Assembly (NCBI GenBank): GCA_026182355.1
Contig: JAPFBL010000608.1
Coordinates: 102,299-166,298 of the forward strand
Reading direction: 5' to 3'
Source: Hermatobates lingyangjiaoensis
Lineage: Eukaryota > Arthropoda > Insecta > Hemiptera > Hermatobatidae
DNA: 64,000 nt
A program made the position numbers and the translations under genes. Numbering within the stretch: the first letter of the stretch is position 1; the number at the start of each line of letters is the position of its first letter. Shown here one piece after another: positions 21,285 through 32,096 of the stretch. The notes beneath the pieces were generated by a model. It searched no databases. It was given only the letters and a program-made list of their open reading frames with translations, and had not been told where the DNA came from.

Positions 21285-21315
<31 letters not shown>

Positions 21316-21320
<5 letters not shown>

Positions 21321-21539
21321 AAATTCAAAACGAAGGAAACACACAGAAAGACACAGACATAACTCACATCAATATTTCGATCATCGTCGTCATCAGGAGG
21401 TGCGAAGAGCGAAGAGTCCCGCAGGAAGACAGGGCGGATGGTCGAAATATCGATGTGAGTTATGTCTGTGTCTTCCTGTGTGTTTCCTTCGTTTTGAATT
21501 TATTTTATTTTAAAAAAGTCCGCTGGACCGTTTCTTTTA

Positions 21540-21545
<6 letters not shown>
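21316..21545. mobile_element. Family B hammerhead palindrome
   Basis: Left arm intact with ribozyme; right arm lost its CTGATGA box at the junction (GGGCGGATGGTCGAAATATC). Bounded by (TA)n. Confidence 0.85.
21371..21396 (-). ncRNA. Hammerhead ribozyme motif, family B
   Basis: CTGATGA, stem II GAC-type with one mismatch (GACGATGATC), GAA, stem III ATAT, cleavage nucleotide T. Confidence 0.75.
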
Positions 21546-21569
<24 letters not shown>

Positions 21570-21570
<1 letters not shown>

Positions 21571-21765
21571 AACAAATTCAATAATATATCAACCGTTGGA
21601 TAGAATAGGTGTATAATGTAATCAGGATTCGGTCAATTTTCCAGGATCAAAATCAATCTCTGAATGCCTTATTGAGCAATGCCTTATCTCAAACGGCATT
21701 GAGAGTTTGATTTTGATCCTGGAAAATTGACCGAATCCCGATTACATTATACACCAATATATATA
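21570..21765. mobile_element. Family G palindrome
   Basis: Arms share AGAATAGGTGTATAATGTAA, TCGGTCAATTTTCCAGGATC in mirror image around 21675. It ends before the position where other family G copies carry a GAAACGTTGG element, so no ribozyme core is present. Confidence 0.75.
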
Positions 21766-21771
21766 TATATA

Positions 21772-21960
21772 CTTCGTGAGTCCTGTGGACAATAAAAACT
21801 TTAACACATACGAAAGAACACAGAAAGTCACTACAGAACTTAATTCAATATTTCGACATCTGTCGTCATCAGGAAAAAGTGAGAAGTACTCGCGTTGAGT
21901 AGCAGTTTGCTTCTCTGTAGTGACTTCTGTGTTCTTTGCTATGTGTTAAAGTTTATATAT
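21772..21960. mobile_element. Hammerhead palindrome, family K
   Basis: Left arm reversed with ribozyme; right arm forward but lacking the core. Arms share TTTAACACATA, GAAAGAACACAGAAAGTCAC (mirror GTGACTTCTGTGTTCTTTGC). TA on both sides. Confidence 0.8.
21847..21872 (-). ncRNA. Hammerhead ribozyme motif, family K
   Basis: CTGATGA, stem II GACA/TGTC with loop GA, GAA, stem III ATAT, cleavage nucleotide T. Confidence 0.85.
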
Positions 21961-21969
21961 ATATATATA

Positions 21970-22805
21970 AGATCTGTTTTTCTCAAGAATTTCCAATGAG
22001 ATAGCTATGTTTGAAAGTCTAATGATATAGATTAGGAAGAAAAAATTGTTACGGTGAGAGGTCTAGGTAAGGTCTACTTTGAGGTCAGAAATGACGATGT
22101 CTTTACCTCCTTGTCCCAATCAATACAGTGCTATAGTTTAGTAAAGTTGAAGGTCACTTGACCTCTCATGGCTATGAAACAATGAAAGTTTAGTCACCTT
22201 CATCTTGTAGGTAGCCTGAAGCAACTTGGTTATTCAAACAGTAAAAATCAAAAAGGTTTAAGTTCAATTCCTGTCACGCCCTTCTATATAGTTTGAAAAG
22301 ATAAAAAGAAACATATGCGTATTAGCAATGCATCAGTTTTCAAATGAAGGGGCAAATATCCAGTTGAACCTTTTGAATTCCACCATAATCTTATTTTTGG
22401 CTGAAATTGCGTGTCTTTTTACATTCTATAATGAATTTACACATATTACATCACTATATGATAATTCTGACGTATTTTTAATTTTTCGATATTTTCTGGA
22501 ACCTCATTTCTGATAATGTTTAAATATGAATCTTTTTAACCCTTAATTCTGTTTGACCCTAAAAATGCTTATGACGGATACTAATAGAATTTTACAAATA
22601 TATAGACTTTGGTGCAAAAATGAATGCTTTAGTTTTTGATTAATGTTTATCGTGTTGAGTAATATTTTACGTTGAGAACATAATCGTAAAATTATGTTCT
22701 TTATATTATGTGCTAATATAGAGTCTAATGTTTTTCACTGCTCTGATCACTCTAGAAACTTAGAAAATACGATTCAGGATTTTCTTAACAGTTGTGTTAA
22801 AGTGT
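21970..22805. other. AT-rich non-genic DNA
   Basis: Small open frames only, without recognisable domains. Confidence 0.45.
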
Positions 22806-22807
22806 TC

Positions 22808-22905
22808 AATTTTAGGTTGGCTTAGGTTGCTAACATAACTTGGCCGTCCCAGAAGAGAACCCACATGGGTCATAGACTGGCCCCTTATGATACAAATAAA
22901 GTATG
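22808..22905 (-). mobile_element. SINE 3' tail fragment
   Basis: Plus-strand view TTAGGTTGGCTTAGGTTGCT then GGCCGTCCCAGAAGAGAACC: the reversed 3' end of the SINE, truncated. Confidence 0.6.
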
Positions 22906-22937
22906 GGCTATCCTCCTCCCCCCTTAGTAGTCCACTG

Positions 22938-23240
22938 GGGGACCAGATTAGCTCTGATTTTAACGTACTCACCTCTGAACTGGTAGGTCCGGGGTTCGAT
23001 ACCCACCACTCACGTGAGTAATGAATAAATCTGAACAAGTCGTCCCTTGGAGACGACGTTAAGGCGTTAGTTCCGAGCCAGTACGATGTCAGTTACTCTT
23101 TAAAGATCCCTACTCTAAATACACTTAAGTTATGCAAAATTTAGGACTTTTAATGTAGAATCAATTTTCATTTTGTTGTATCACAAAGGGTCCAATGTTC
23201 GACTTTGTGGGCCAGCCATTGCAACCTAAAGGGTTACCTA
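22938..23240 (+). mobile_element. tRNA-derived SINE
   Basis: A box GATTAGCTCTGAT (diverged), B box GGGGTTCGATACCC, full body to GCAACCTAAAGGGTTAC. Partly overlaps the reading frame called at 22760-23038, which I regard as spurious. Confidence 0.75.
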
Positions 23241-23505
23241 CTACTAATACTACAACCAGTTCACTTGAACCGTTCCGAGGGAACAATAAACTTCATTAGA
23301 TCTCTGATACCAATGTATGATAAGTTCTCAAGTTAGTCAAAAGGTGACATGCTTCCCTATTAGCCAGTTTGAAGTACAAACTCCACTGATATTGGCTATC
23401 ATTTCTTTACTCTTAGATAGAAGTTTATCCGTCCTTCTGTAATTGCAGGCAAGTCAAAGTTGCCACAAAATGAAACACTTCTGCCCTCTTTAGTCCAACT
23501 ATTGG

Positions 23506-23833
23506 GGGGCCAGGCTAGCTCAGTGGTTACGTGCTCACCTCTGAACTGATAGGACCGGGGTTCAATCCTCACCTGGCCCTCGATTTATTCACGCGGGAGA
23601 TGAATAAATCTGAGCACGTCGTCCCTCGGAGAAGGACGTTAAACCGTCGGTCCCGAGCCTGTACGATGTCAGGTACTCGTTAAAGAACCCTACTCTAAAT
23701 ACATTTGAGTTAGGCAAAATTTAGGACTCCCACTGTAGAATCAATCTTCATTGTGTGGTATCACAAAGGGCCAATGCTTGGCCTACGTGTGTTCCCTTGT
23801 GGGACTGCCACTGCAACCTAACCTAACCTAACC
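23506..23833 (+). mobile_element. Complete tRNA-derived SINE with TSDs
   Basis: Perfect 15-bp target-site duplications TAGTCCAACTATTGG at 23491-23505 and 23834-23848. Head GGGGCCAGGCTAGCTCAGTG (A box) and GGGGTTCAATCCTC (B box), giving an internal pol III promoter. A tRNA-unrelated body of about 230 bp follows. The 3' end is ACTGCAACCTAACCTAACCT, a run of CCTAA pentamers. Best reference copy in this window; retrotransposition was presumably by a LINE in trans. Confidence 0.9.
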
Positions 23834-23849
23834 TAGTCCAACTATTGGT

Positions 23850-24980
23850 TTAAACGATTAATAATACTTTGATAAACCCGAAGTTTGCACTTAGATAGTG
23901 CAACCTCAGAATGATTCAGGAGTATCCTGTTTTGACAGAAGAGTGCCAAATCAGGCAAGTTCATCAGATTTGCACTTTCAAATCTGATGATAAAACTCAA
24001 ATACGTTCATGTGTAACGAATTTAGATAATTGTAAGCAATATAAAGAAAGAAAACTATTTTATGAGACGCCACGCGTCTTTTCTTTACCTCATTATACTC
24101 TAGAAGGCCACTTTAAATGGGTGAACAAATCATAATAATTAACTTTCCAGCCTTTTATACCTGGTTAATAATTTCTTTATTTTTGAGTACATGCACTTAA
24201 ATAGAAGTGAGTACGTATTTGTTAAAATTAATCTATTAAATAACAACGAATATAACTCAGGCTAATGGTTGAAATTAGCATGAGTTATGCTAATAACTTT
24301 AATATTATGCAGTTTAAAAAAGAATAATTCTTAAAAATTACTGCTTATTAAATGTACTTCTTATTTTACCAGCGGATTCAAGCTAAAAGAAATAAAACTA
24401 TCAGATATTAAAGTGAGCAAACTTTACCTAAATCACTGAGGAATTGTAAACCAATGATAAATTTTAAATTTTTTTTGATTTTTAAACTAATTTGAATATT
24501 TTTTGGGCTTAGTTAATGTAAAAGTAAAAAATGTTGTCCAAAGATCCCTAATTGAAAAACAATTGAGTTAGCCTAAATTTATGACTCCCAATGTAGAATC
24601 AGTTTTTTCATTGTGTGGTATAACAATATTCGGTCTAGGTGTGTTATCTTGTAAGATTGCCATTGAAACCAAACTAAACCCAACGTAAACGATTCAAAAC
24701 AAACTTTGTTTTTACAAGTACTCAATCCATTAGATATTTTATTATATATAGACTTGAAAACTCAGGAAACGCCATTAAAGTTATATAATGACCTGTATGC
24801 AAAATATGGTACTGTAAATGTGGTATGCAAAATATGGTATCACCCCTGGGGAGATGACGGTCACTCTGCTACCGTCTCATAAATGTCTTCAAGATTTATG
24901 CAGACCCTACTGGTCAACGCGTCCCCGAATAGTCCAAGGGTGTGCGTTGGCTAATATAATAAAATACATATTTTCTATAT
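23850..24980. other. AT-rich DNA with a SINE 3' fragment
   Basis: 24560-24690 is a SINE 3' part on the plus strand (GAGTTAGCCTAAATTTATGA, CAATGTAGAATCAG, CATTGTGTGG). The rest has no recognisable gene. Confidence 0.55.
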
Positions 24981-24981
24981 A

Positions 24982-25686
24982 CAGTAATCCCTTGCTAGTT
25001 CGTGATTCATTTTTCGCGGGTTCAGTGTTTCGCGGGATCATGAAATGTTCAATTAAAAATAAAAAAAAAAATAAAAAAAATATTTAACTGTAACTTCAGT
25101 AAAATATAAAAAAAAAATACAACTTGTAATGAAAAAGTACGGTAGTAAGTATTGGAGAAGAAGATATACAGGATTCTTCTTGTACGATCGAGAAATATAT
25201 CAAACAACCAGTGACTTACTGGGTCAACATATATTCTACAGTATTCAATTAAAGGCTAATAAATGATATTAAAAAATATCATCAATATAAACTAAAAATT
25301 AATGAAAAATGTTAAAACATAATTAATTGTAACAAGAGAATAATAAAAATATCAAAAAATAGGAGTTGAAATTAATAAAAAAAATAACCCAAGATGTTTC
25401 CTTTGATCTGATTGGCTAATTCATATCGCCCAACTTCCTGTTTACCACGCCACCCACGCCCTTGTGAATCTTTTTTTTGTTAATTATTTCTTGTTTTTTT
25501 CTTTTTGTTTTTCATTTTTATTAATAACATAGTACAGTATTCAGTAAGGTCAGGATTCTCTTTCTGTTGGAAAAGTCGTTGTTTGATCTTTAGAGGCTTT
25601 TATAAAGTCGCGTCAATTATTAGCGTATTTTCGCTTTTCGTGGGTGTCTTCAGTCCCCATTATCCGTGAAAAGTGAGGGATTACTG
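24982..25686. mobile_element. Tigger/pogo-like non-autonomous transposon
   Basis: Left end CAGTAATCCCTTGCTAGTTCG; right end ...CCGTGAAAAGTGAGGGATTACTG, whose complement begins CAGTAATCCCTCACTTTTCA: an imperfect terminal inverted repeat. TA stands outside each end (24980-24981, 25687-25688), the Tc1/mariner target duplication. Internal FTCGCGGG-like sequence (TTTCGCGGG) near both ends is typical of Tigger-type ends. No transposase frame survives; the interior is AT-rich. Confidence 0.8.
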
Positions 25687-25689
25687 TAC

Positions 25690-26389
25690 TATAAATCCTA
25701 TTTTTAAAGTTTTTTTAGGTTCCAATCGAAGTCAACTTATGATATACAATAAAACATTTGTTCACTATAGATCAAAAGTCGTGACTTTAGTAAAGGGAAC
25801 TCTTGTTTTAATTTAAAACCTTGTTATGAAAATTAATAGTTTAAAATGCACTATATATGTTTTTTCTTATTTAATTTTAAATGTGGTAATGTTTTGTATT
25901 TAATTAATTGAATTTCTTTGAAAACGGATTAATACGATTTATGGAATGGGTTTATGTAAATGGGATTTAAAAGATAAGTAGTTAAATAAAGAACATTAAT
26001 GATCAACTAAGATTTGTTGAACTTTAAAGAGAATCGATAAGGCTTTTGAAGGAGTTGTGTGTTGTGTAGGGGGGTGGTATGAGTGTGTGGAAAGAAGGCG
26101 GGACATGTGTTAACCCTAAGAGAGAGAGAGAGAGAGAACCTGCTGGGGCTTGCGACACAGCACGTCCAGTTTCAAATCAACACTATCTAACGCATCTAAA
26201 ATAAAGCAAAAGGCAGTTTACTTTACTAATAAACGGGGGTGTGCAGTCAGACCTGTTAGGGCCGACTCCAAATACAGCTCAAACTCCAGCTCCGACTCCT
26301 TCTCCGACTCCAGCTCCGACTCCAGCTTCGACACCAGCTCTCCTTTTTATTATTAGAAACCAGTAGGCAGGCTCGTAATTAGCACTTTG

Positions 26390-26395
<6 letters not shown>
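25690..26395. other. AT-rich DNA with short simple repeats
   Basis: (GA)n at 26119-26138 and a CTCCGACTCCAGCTCCGAC-type hexamer repeat at 26262-26342. The Ser-rich reading frame across the latter is low-complexity. No gene recognised. Confidence 0.5.
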
Positions 26396-26428
<33 letters not shown>

Positions 26429-26800
26429 GAATTTTCAAAAGAACTCATAGAAAAGAAAAGAAATCACTGAACTCACTACTATTTTTCGATGTCCTCGTCG
26501 TCAGGAATAGATGTGAATCGCTCCAAAGGCTGATAACGACCTTACATATATATATATATATATAATAACAGATTCAATAATATATCGACCGTTTGATAGA
26601 ATAGGTATAGTCTAGTCGAATGTTTTGTCCGGTTAACATTGTTGTTCCTTTAAATAATGTAAATTTCATTTTCTTAGTTAAAAAATTCTTATTTCAGCCT
26701 ATGAAAAAGGGGGTTTTTTAAAAAAACCGAAACGTTGGAAAAAATTATTTGTAAATCCTAGAAAATTGGACCGAAAATTCCCATTAGAAAAAAAATTATA
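26395..26800. mobile_element. Families I and G fragments between TA tracts
   Basis: (TA)n 26395-26421; 26425-26545 a reversed family I tail and core (CTGACGA, weak stem II, GAA, AAAT in place of ATAT); (TA)n 26547-26564; then 26570-26800 a family G copy with GAAACGTTGG at about 26733. The latter copy is full of homopolymer insertions compared with 37110-37270. Confidence 0.6.
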
Positions 26801-26984
26801 AAATACTAACAGTAAAATGGACAGCAAATAAATAAAAAACCACAATAAGAAAGGGAAAACAACAAAAATTTTCAACTTTAAAGGGTTCGTAATATTTTGA
26901 TCAAACCACGTAAAAATCTGTTTTCATTTCTTTTGGTTTGTTTGTTTTTTCAGTTTATATAAATTTATTATATAAAATGATCAA

Positions 26985-27135
26985 ACCACAATAAGAAATG
27001 GGAAAACAAAGACGAAGACCACTTCGCTTGTTACGGTTGAAAGATCTTAGTCTTGTTTTCCCATTTGTTATTGTGGTTTGATCATTGATTGTTATTTCAC
27101 GTGTTTATGTGAAATCTTTTTATATATATAAATAT
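26985..27135 (+). mobile_element. Family A palindrome with lost centre
   Basis: Short left tail piece (ATGATCAAACCACAATAAGA...) then GACGAAGACC...GGTTGAAAGATCTTAG and the full right tail to TATATATA. The CT of CTGACGA is replaced (AAAGACGA), so the ribozyme box is incomplete. Confidence 0.65.
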
Positions 27136-27325
27136 TGATAAAAGATCGACCGTGGAATAGAGACAAAACTAAACTTTTTCGGGACTCGGTCCGTTCTTCA
27201 GGTTCAAATTAAACTTTCATTACCTTAAAAAAAGTTTTAAAATAAAACCGAAACGTTGGCAATAAGAGTTTAATTTGAACCTGAAGAACTGACCGAGTCC
27301 CAATAAACTTTATTTTTGTATATAT
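27135..27325. mobile_element. Family G palindrome
   Basis: Left arm CGGGACTCGGTCCGTTCTTC, AGGTTCAAATTAAACTTTCA; right arm GAGTTTAATTTGAACCTGAA, GAACTGACCGAGTCCCAATA. A GAAACGTTGG element lies at about 27247-27257 on the plus strand, but the upstream box reads TTAAAAA. Confidence 0.65.
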
Positions 27326-27592
27326 ATATATTATATCACTTATTTGTGCATTTATAACAGGATTCAAATCTTTAATATAGAGTGCTTCAATTATTTTTAA
27401 TCTATTACTATCACTGTTCATCTGAAAAATAGTTGTTCCTTCTTCTAACATCTTTTGTGTTAAAGCCATACTATGGGCTTCTCTTGCATGGTTCTTGGGG
27501 GCCCCATTCACTAAATGCATGCTCAATCGTCTTGAAAGCTTAGTAGTTGTCATCCCAATATAATAATTTGAGGGATATATTTCAATATAATA

Positions 27593-27595
<3 letters not shown>
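27209..27595 (-). pseudogene. PLE GIY-YIG endonuclease fragment
   Basis: Minus strand reads PSNYYIGMTTTKLSRRLSMH, then ...RLKIIEALYI...NPVINAQ. Visible GIY-YIG residues: YIG, the paired Arg of LSRRL, His of MHL, the catalytic-type Glu of IIEALYI, and the Asn of VIN. The segment upstream of YIG (the GIY strand) is lost in TA-rich DNA at 27560-27630. After NAQ the frame runs into TA repeat and family G sequence. C-terminal third of a PLE; no RT. Confidence 0.8.
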
Positions 27596-27631
<36 letters not shown>

Positions 27632-27639
27632 TATATAAC

Positions 27640-28595
27640 AAAAAAACTACTAATCCATATGAATCAGCATTTACTTTTTGCTTTATTTACTCTGATTCCT
27701 TCATCATGATAGTAATAGTAAATACACCTATTTATACTAGAAACAGTAAATTTGTTAATGCAGTTATTTATTTGACATGATTATGTCTATCATTGAATAT
27801 GACCGTTAGGGCTAAAGGCTTCGCTCCAATGTATTCACTTCAATGTTACATATTCTGTGTTAGAAGGACGGAGAAAGCCACACTATAGTGCACCTGCTCA
27901 AGGTTACTTACAATGGCATGTATTGTTCGGTGATTTCTTTTTTCTCTATCACTAATCAGTTTAATAAATTTAGTAAAATATATTATGTACTTAAAATAGA
28001 TACTACCACATAAAATAATCATTAAACATTATTTAGTATTTATCATTTAATATCTTGTAATACAAGATGCCCAGCAGGACATTTCTTGATGCCCTTGGGA
28101 TATGCTTCAGTAATTTGCTAAAATCATGGGATTTCTGTCCTGATCTTTGGATCAAGGAATATGCTTCAGTAATTTGCTGAAATGTTAGGATTTTTGAATA
28201 GTAGTTGTTTATTACCTACTTTTAAGTAATTTCCACTTAATTATATTACTAACATGAGTTGCCTGTAATTTCTGTCTTAAGAATAGTTCAATTTATTAAC
28301 AAATATAATAGAAACTTAATCGCTTCATCTTCCTGATTCGTCTTATATGGGTATTAAATATTCACTTTGCATTTAGTCAATGAGACACTTGTGTTTAATA
28401 CACAATTATCAATATCTTGACGTCTCAAATCTGTAAATTTTTAAAAATTTCTATAAATATATAGAGCAGGATATAAATGTCGTGTATCTTATTCGAGTAG
28501 TTGAAGCAAGACAAATATACAAAGAACTTAACACAGAAAAAAAAACAGAATCCTTGCAAAACAGTGGATAACAAAGTGGAAACATAAAATTAAAC
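27640..28595. other. AT-rich non-genic DNA
   Basis: No gene or element recognised. A ~35-bp phrase (ATGCTTCAGTAATTTGCT) occurs twice near 28105 and 28170. Confidence 0.45.
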
Positions 28596-28599
28596 GGGC

Positions 28600-28745
28600 A
28601 GGCTTAGACAGACCGACGGCTTAGCGTCCTTTCCGAGGGTCGACGTGCTCAGATTTATTCACCTCCCACGTGAATAAATCGAGGACTAGGTGGGTATCGA
28701 ACCCCGGACCACCAGCCCAGAGACGAGTACGTTAACTTGGCCCCT
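28600..28745 (-). mobile_element. tRNA-derived SINE, 5' half
   Basis: Minus strand head GGGGCCAAGTTAACGTACTC...GGGGTTCGATACCC and the CACGTGGGAGGTGAATAAAT body; 3' end missing. Confidence 0.7.
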
Positions 28746-28749
28746 TTTT

Positions 28750-29304
28750 CAAGTTTATTCAAATCAGCGGTCTTTAAAGAATACTGACATTTTACTGCTT
28801 TGAATCTAAAAACTAAACCTCTGATCTAAGATATTTCATGGTTTCCTATCTTCAGTATGAACAGTTTTATTCTATTTTAAATTCTCTTAAATTCCTATTA
28901 ATAAAAATAGAAATAAAAAATAAAAATAAGTAAGTAAAGAAAAGATACACTAAAAGACTAAAATAAATAAAAGGAATAACATATTGAATACGTTCGCGGC
29001 TACATATACAAGATAGGAAAGCATCAGAGATCCGAGTGCATGTATTGCTCAGCAGTAGATGATATGGAGCAGACATTCTTTTCATGCAAAAAATGGAATA
29101 GCCAGAAGAGTGACTTGGTGAAAAGAATCGGTATATTCTTCCCAGAAATTATTATGGTCAAGAAGATCCAGAGTGGTTAGGTACGAGTATATGGAAAATG
29201 GTAGACTGGCTGGTCAAAAATATCCTCACATCCAAAAAGAGATAGTTAGAAGAGTTAGAATAACAAATTCTAAAGCAAGGCTGCCTTACGTAAGGAAATG
29301 AATG
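28750..29304. other. AT-rich non-genic DNA
   Basis: No gene recognised. Confidence 0.45.
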
Positions 29305-29312
29305 GTCTAGCC

Positions 29313-29785
29313 CAGTGTTTCCCAAACTTTTTCGAGCGACCGCCCTCTTGGTCTAGCCTAGTGTTTCCCAAACTTTTTCAAGCGACCGCCCCCTTGGGTC
29401 TGTAAATCTATACTCAACACTCCTCAATAATCAGAATCTTAGACTAAATAACGAAATGAGTAACATTTTAATAATTAAATTAATATAATGACTAATCGAA
29501 TATTTATTTATAATCTAATATATGTATTGTTTCATAGTATATTTATGCAAAAGAATTAATACACAATAACGAAACTTAAATGAGAATATACTTTTAATAT
29601 AAAAATAAATTATCAAAACAAATAATTTTAAGAAACCTTTTCCTAGAAGTTTACAAGTGGTGTTTTCACTTAAAATTAGAAATTATATTGCATGAACATT
29701 TTCAATTTATGGAAATAGACACCCCAACTCGTTTTTGCATTAGCGCCCCCCGATATCAAAGCACCGCCCACTTTGGGAAACACTG
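29313..29785. mobile_element. hAT-like non-autonomous transposon, duplicated 5' end
   Basis: Ends CAGTGTTTCCCAAACTTTTT and ...CTTTGGGAAACACTG. Flank GTCTAGCC at 29305-29312 and 29351-29358 and GCCTAGCC at 29786-29793, an 8-bp target-site duplication with one change. The first 46 bp (target copy plus terminus plus GAGCGACCGCCCTCTTG) are present twice in tandem. No transposase. Confidence 0.78.
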
Positions 29786-29883
29786 GCCTAGCCTGAGGTA
29801 ATGTGGGAAACAGTTCTAGGCCAGTGTGCTGGCAGAAAAAGAGGTGTTTTAGTTGGTAGTCTGGTGTAACTGGGAGCCCAGTA

Positions 29884-30497
29884 CAATGTGCGTAAATGCA
29901 TTTCCCTCCCCCCCCCCCGTAACATATTAAATGATATTTACGCTCAACAATGTGAGTAAATGCATCCCCCCCCCCCAACATATTAAATGATATTTACGCT
30001 CAACCATGTGAGTAAATGCATTTCACCCCCCCCCCCCCCCCTACATATTAAATGATATTACGCTCAACAATGTGAGTAAATGCACCCCCCCCACCCCCCC
30101 AAAACATATTAAATGATATTTACGCTCAACCATGTGAGTAAATTCATTCCCCCCCCCCCCCCAACATATTAAAATGATATTTACGCTCAACAATGTGAGT
30201 AAATGCATCCCCCCCCCCCCAACATATTAAATGATATTTACGCTCAACCATGTGAGTAAATGCATTTCACCCCCCCCCCCCCCCCAACAAACATATTAAA
30301 TGATATTACGCTCAACATTGTGAGTAAATGCATTCCCCCCCCCCCCACAACATATTAAATGATATTTACGCTCAACAATGTGAGTAAATGCATTTCCCCC
30401 CCCCCCCCCCCCAACATATTAAATGATATTACGCTCAACAATGTGAGTAAATGCATTCCCCCCCCCCCCCCGCAACATATTAAATGATATTTACGCT
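29884..30497 (+). repeat. Poly-C minisatellite, ~11 units
   Basis: Units of about 54-60 bp: ACATATTAAATGATATTTAC, GCTCAACAATGTGAGTAAAT, GCAT, then an uninterrupted run of roughly 8-18 C. The non-C part is nearly invariant (CAA/CCA alternation, TTTACG/TTACG), while the C run varies in length from unit to unit. Confidence 0.95.
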
Positions 30498-30499
30498 CA

Positions 30500-31020
30500 A
30501 TTTTTCAACTCATTTTGATAATCTTGTTTTAACGATTTTTTTTAAGAAATTGCTGTAAAATGTGAATTGAGAAGTGAAATCATCATTTCGTTAATTGCTG
30601 TTCCATCAGCAGGGCCACAATTCTCTAACCTTGCTGCTATCTTTAACGATTAGTCAAACAACTTCTCAAATTATCCTGTTTGATTAAGCAACATCAAAAA
30701 CCATCAAATATCTTGAAACATGATAACGAAAACTTTATCAATGAATCATTTGCTTGTGTTGATGAAATAATTGACTTACATTACAATAATTGATATTGAT
30801 TACGGGCTAATGATGAAACAACTTCCAAATTACTTTATTGATTGCATGTTCTTTAATTAAGGGAAATTAAGGCCTATAAAAATCTTTATTAGTTTTTTTA
30901 TTTGAGAGATTTCATTCGACAAAAAAGTTTTTAGAGATCGTTTTTAATTATTTTTGATTTAGGAATTATAATACCATACATCCTAAATAAACTTTTTCTC
31001 TCTGGCTGATACCATGCATA
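30500..31020. other. AT-rich non-genic DNA
   Basis: No gene or element recognised. Confidence 0.45.
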
Positions 31021-31023
31021 CGC

Positions 31024-31140
31024 GTAGGGACCGATTGTTTAACATCCTCTCCGAGGGACGACGTGCTCAGATTTATTCACCTCTAACGTGAATAAATCGA
31101 AATCCAGGTGGGTATCGAACCCTGGACCTACCCTGTCTCC
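31024..31140 (-). mobile_element. tRNA-derived SINE, 5' part
   Basis: Minus strand GGTAGGTCCAGGGTTCGATACCC, AATAAATCTGAGCACGTCG body; both ends truncated. Confidence 0.65.
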
Positions 31141-31364
31141 TTTGGCCGAATAAACAGACATTAATAGTTTATGTACACATTTTTATATAGAGGAACCTAA
31201 AATTTTTTAAAAAAAAAATTGCCCGTTATGTGTTTATTAAGAAAAAATTAGCTTGGTTTTCGACCAACATTGTGGAACGAATAATGGTCGAGAACTAAGC
31301 CACTAATATACATAGATGTATAGTCTTATAGAAATCAGTGTTGACAAATGATCTGGATTTAGAG

Positions 31365-32038
31365 CAGAGTTTTTCAAACTTTTTTCGACGCGGAAACCTT
31401 TTTCCAGTGACTTTTCCGGGAACCCCAGATTCTAATGATTTCATACAATCATATACCTTTTTAAATAGTATATATGTTTAAAAACAATTTAAAAAAATAT
31501 TACTGCAATGTGTATTTTTCGAATAAAAATTCAAAACTAAAAGATTTTAAATTTCATATTTTTCACAAGTGTATAACACATTAAACAGAATTACTAGCAA
31601 TTTTAACACAGTGTTTGTTTTGTAAACATTTTTGGCTTTATAGTTGAGAGTTTGATTTTCAAGTTAGCCCCAGCATTAAGTCTACTTCGATATTTGGTTT
31701 CTATGTCAGTTTAAAGGGAAAATCCAGTTTTACATAAGTAGGTAGTCGGAAATGGCAGCAATGTGTGAAGTGCTACTTTTGCAATAGCAGGAAATTCGGG
31801 AATCAGATAGTTTCAAAAAATGACTAGTGATTCATTCTAAATATGAATAAAATGTTGACCACCTCTACTTAATAATTAAATCGATATAAACATTATTCGG
31901 TTTCATTAGTCACAAAAAATATAGGATTAGTCCATACGCACAAGAAAAAAATTTAGGAAAATGTTTTTACTAAATATTTTTCACGAAACCCCAGACAGTC
32001 CGTTAAGGAACCTCTGGGTTCCAGTTTGAGAACCGCTG
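31365..32038. mobile_element. hAT-like non-autonomous transposon with perfect TSD
   Basis: Perfect 8-bp target-site duplication ATTTAGAG at 31357-31364 and 32039-32046. Ends CAGAGTTTTTCAAACTTTTT and ...CCAGTTTGAGAACCGCTG. Subterminal GGAACC motifs (CCGGGAACCCC; AAGGAACCTCTGG) are mirrored. No transposase. Confidence 0.85.
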
Positions 32039-32096
32039 ATTTAGAGTAATAAACACTTTATATACGGCCAATAGCAATGCTCCAGGGTTTTCATAA

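Larger units (their letters stand above)
21075..21290. mobile_element. Family A hammerhead palindrome
   Basis: Two complete arms with only ~33 bp between the CTGACGA boxes. Bordered by (TA)n on both sides. Confidence 0.88.

Noticed and set aside
22760..23038. 92-codon minus-strand frame
   Set aside because: It is largely antisense to a SINE head (residues such as WWVSNPGPTSSEVSTL come from the B-box region).
26150..26356. 68-codon frame with a Ser/Asp-rich end
   Set aside because: The Ser-rich part is a CTCCGA-type hexamer repeat; nothing upstream supports a gene.
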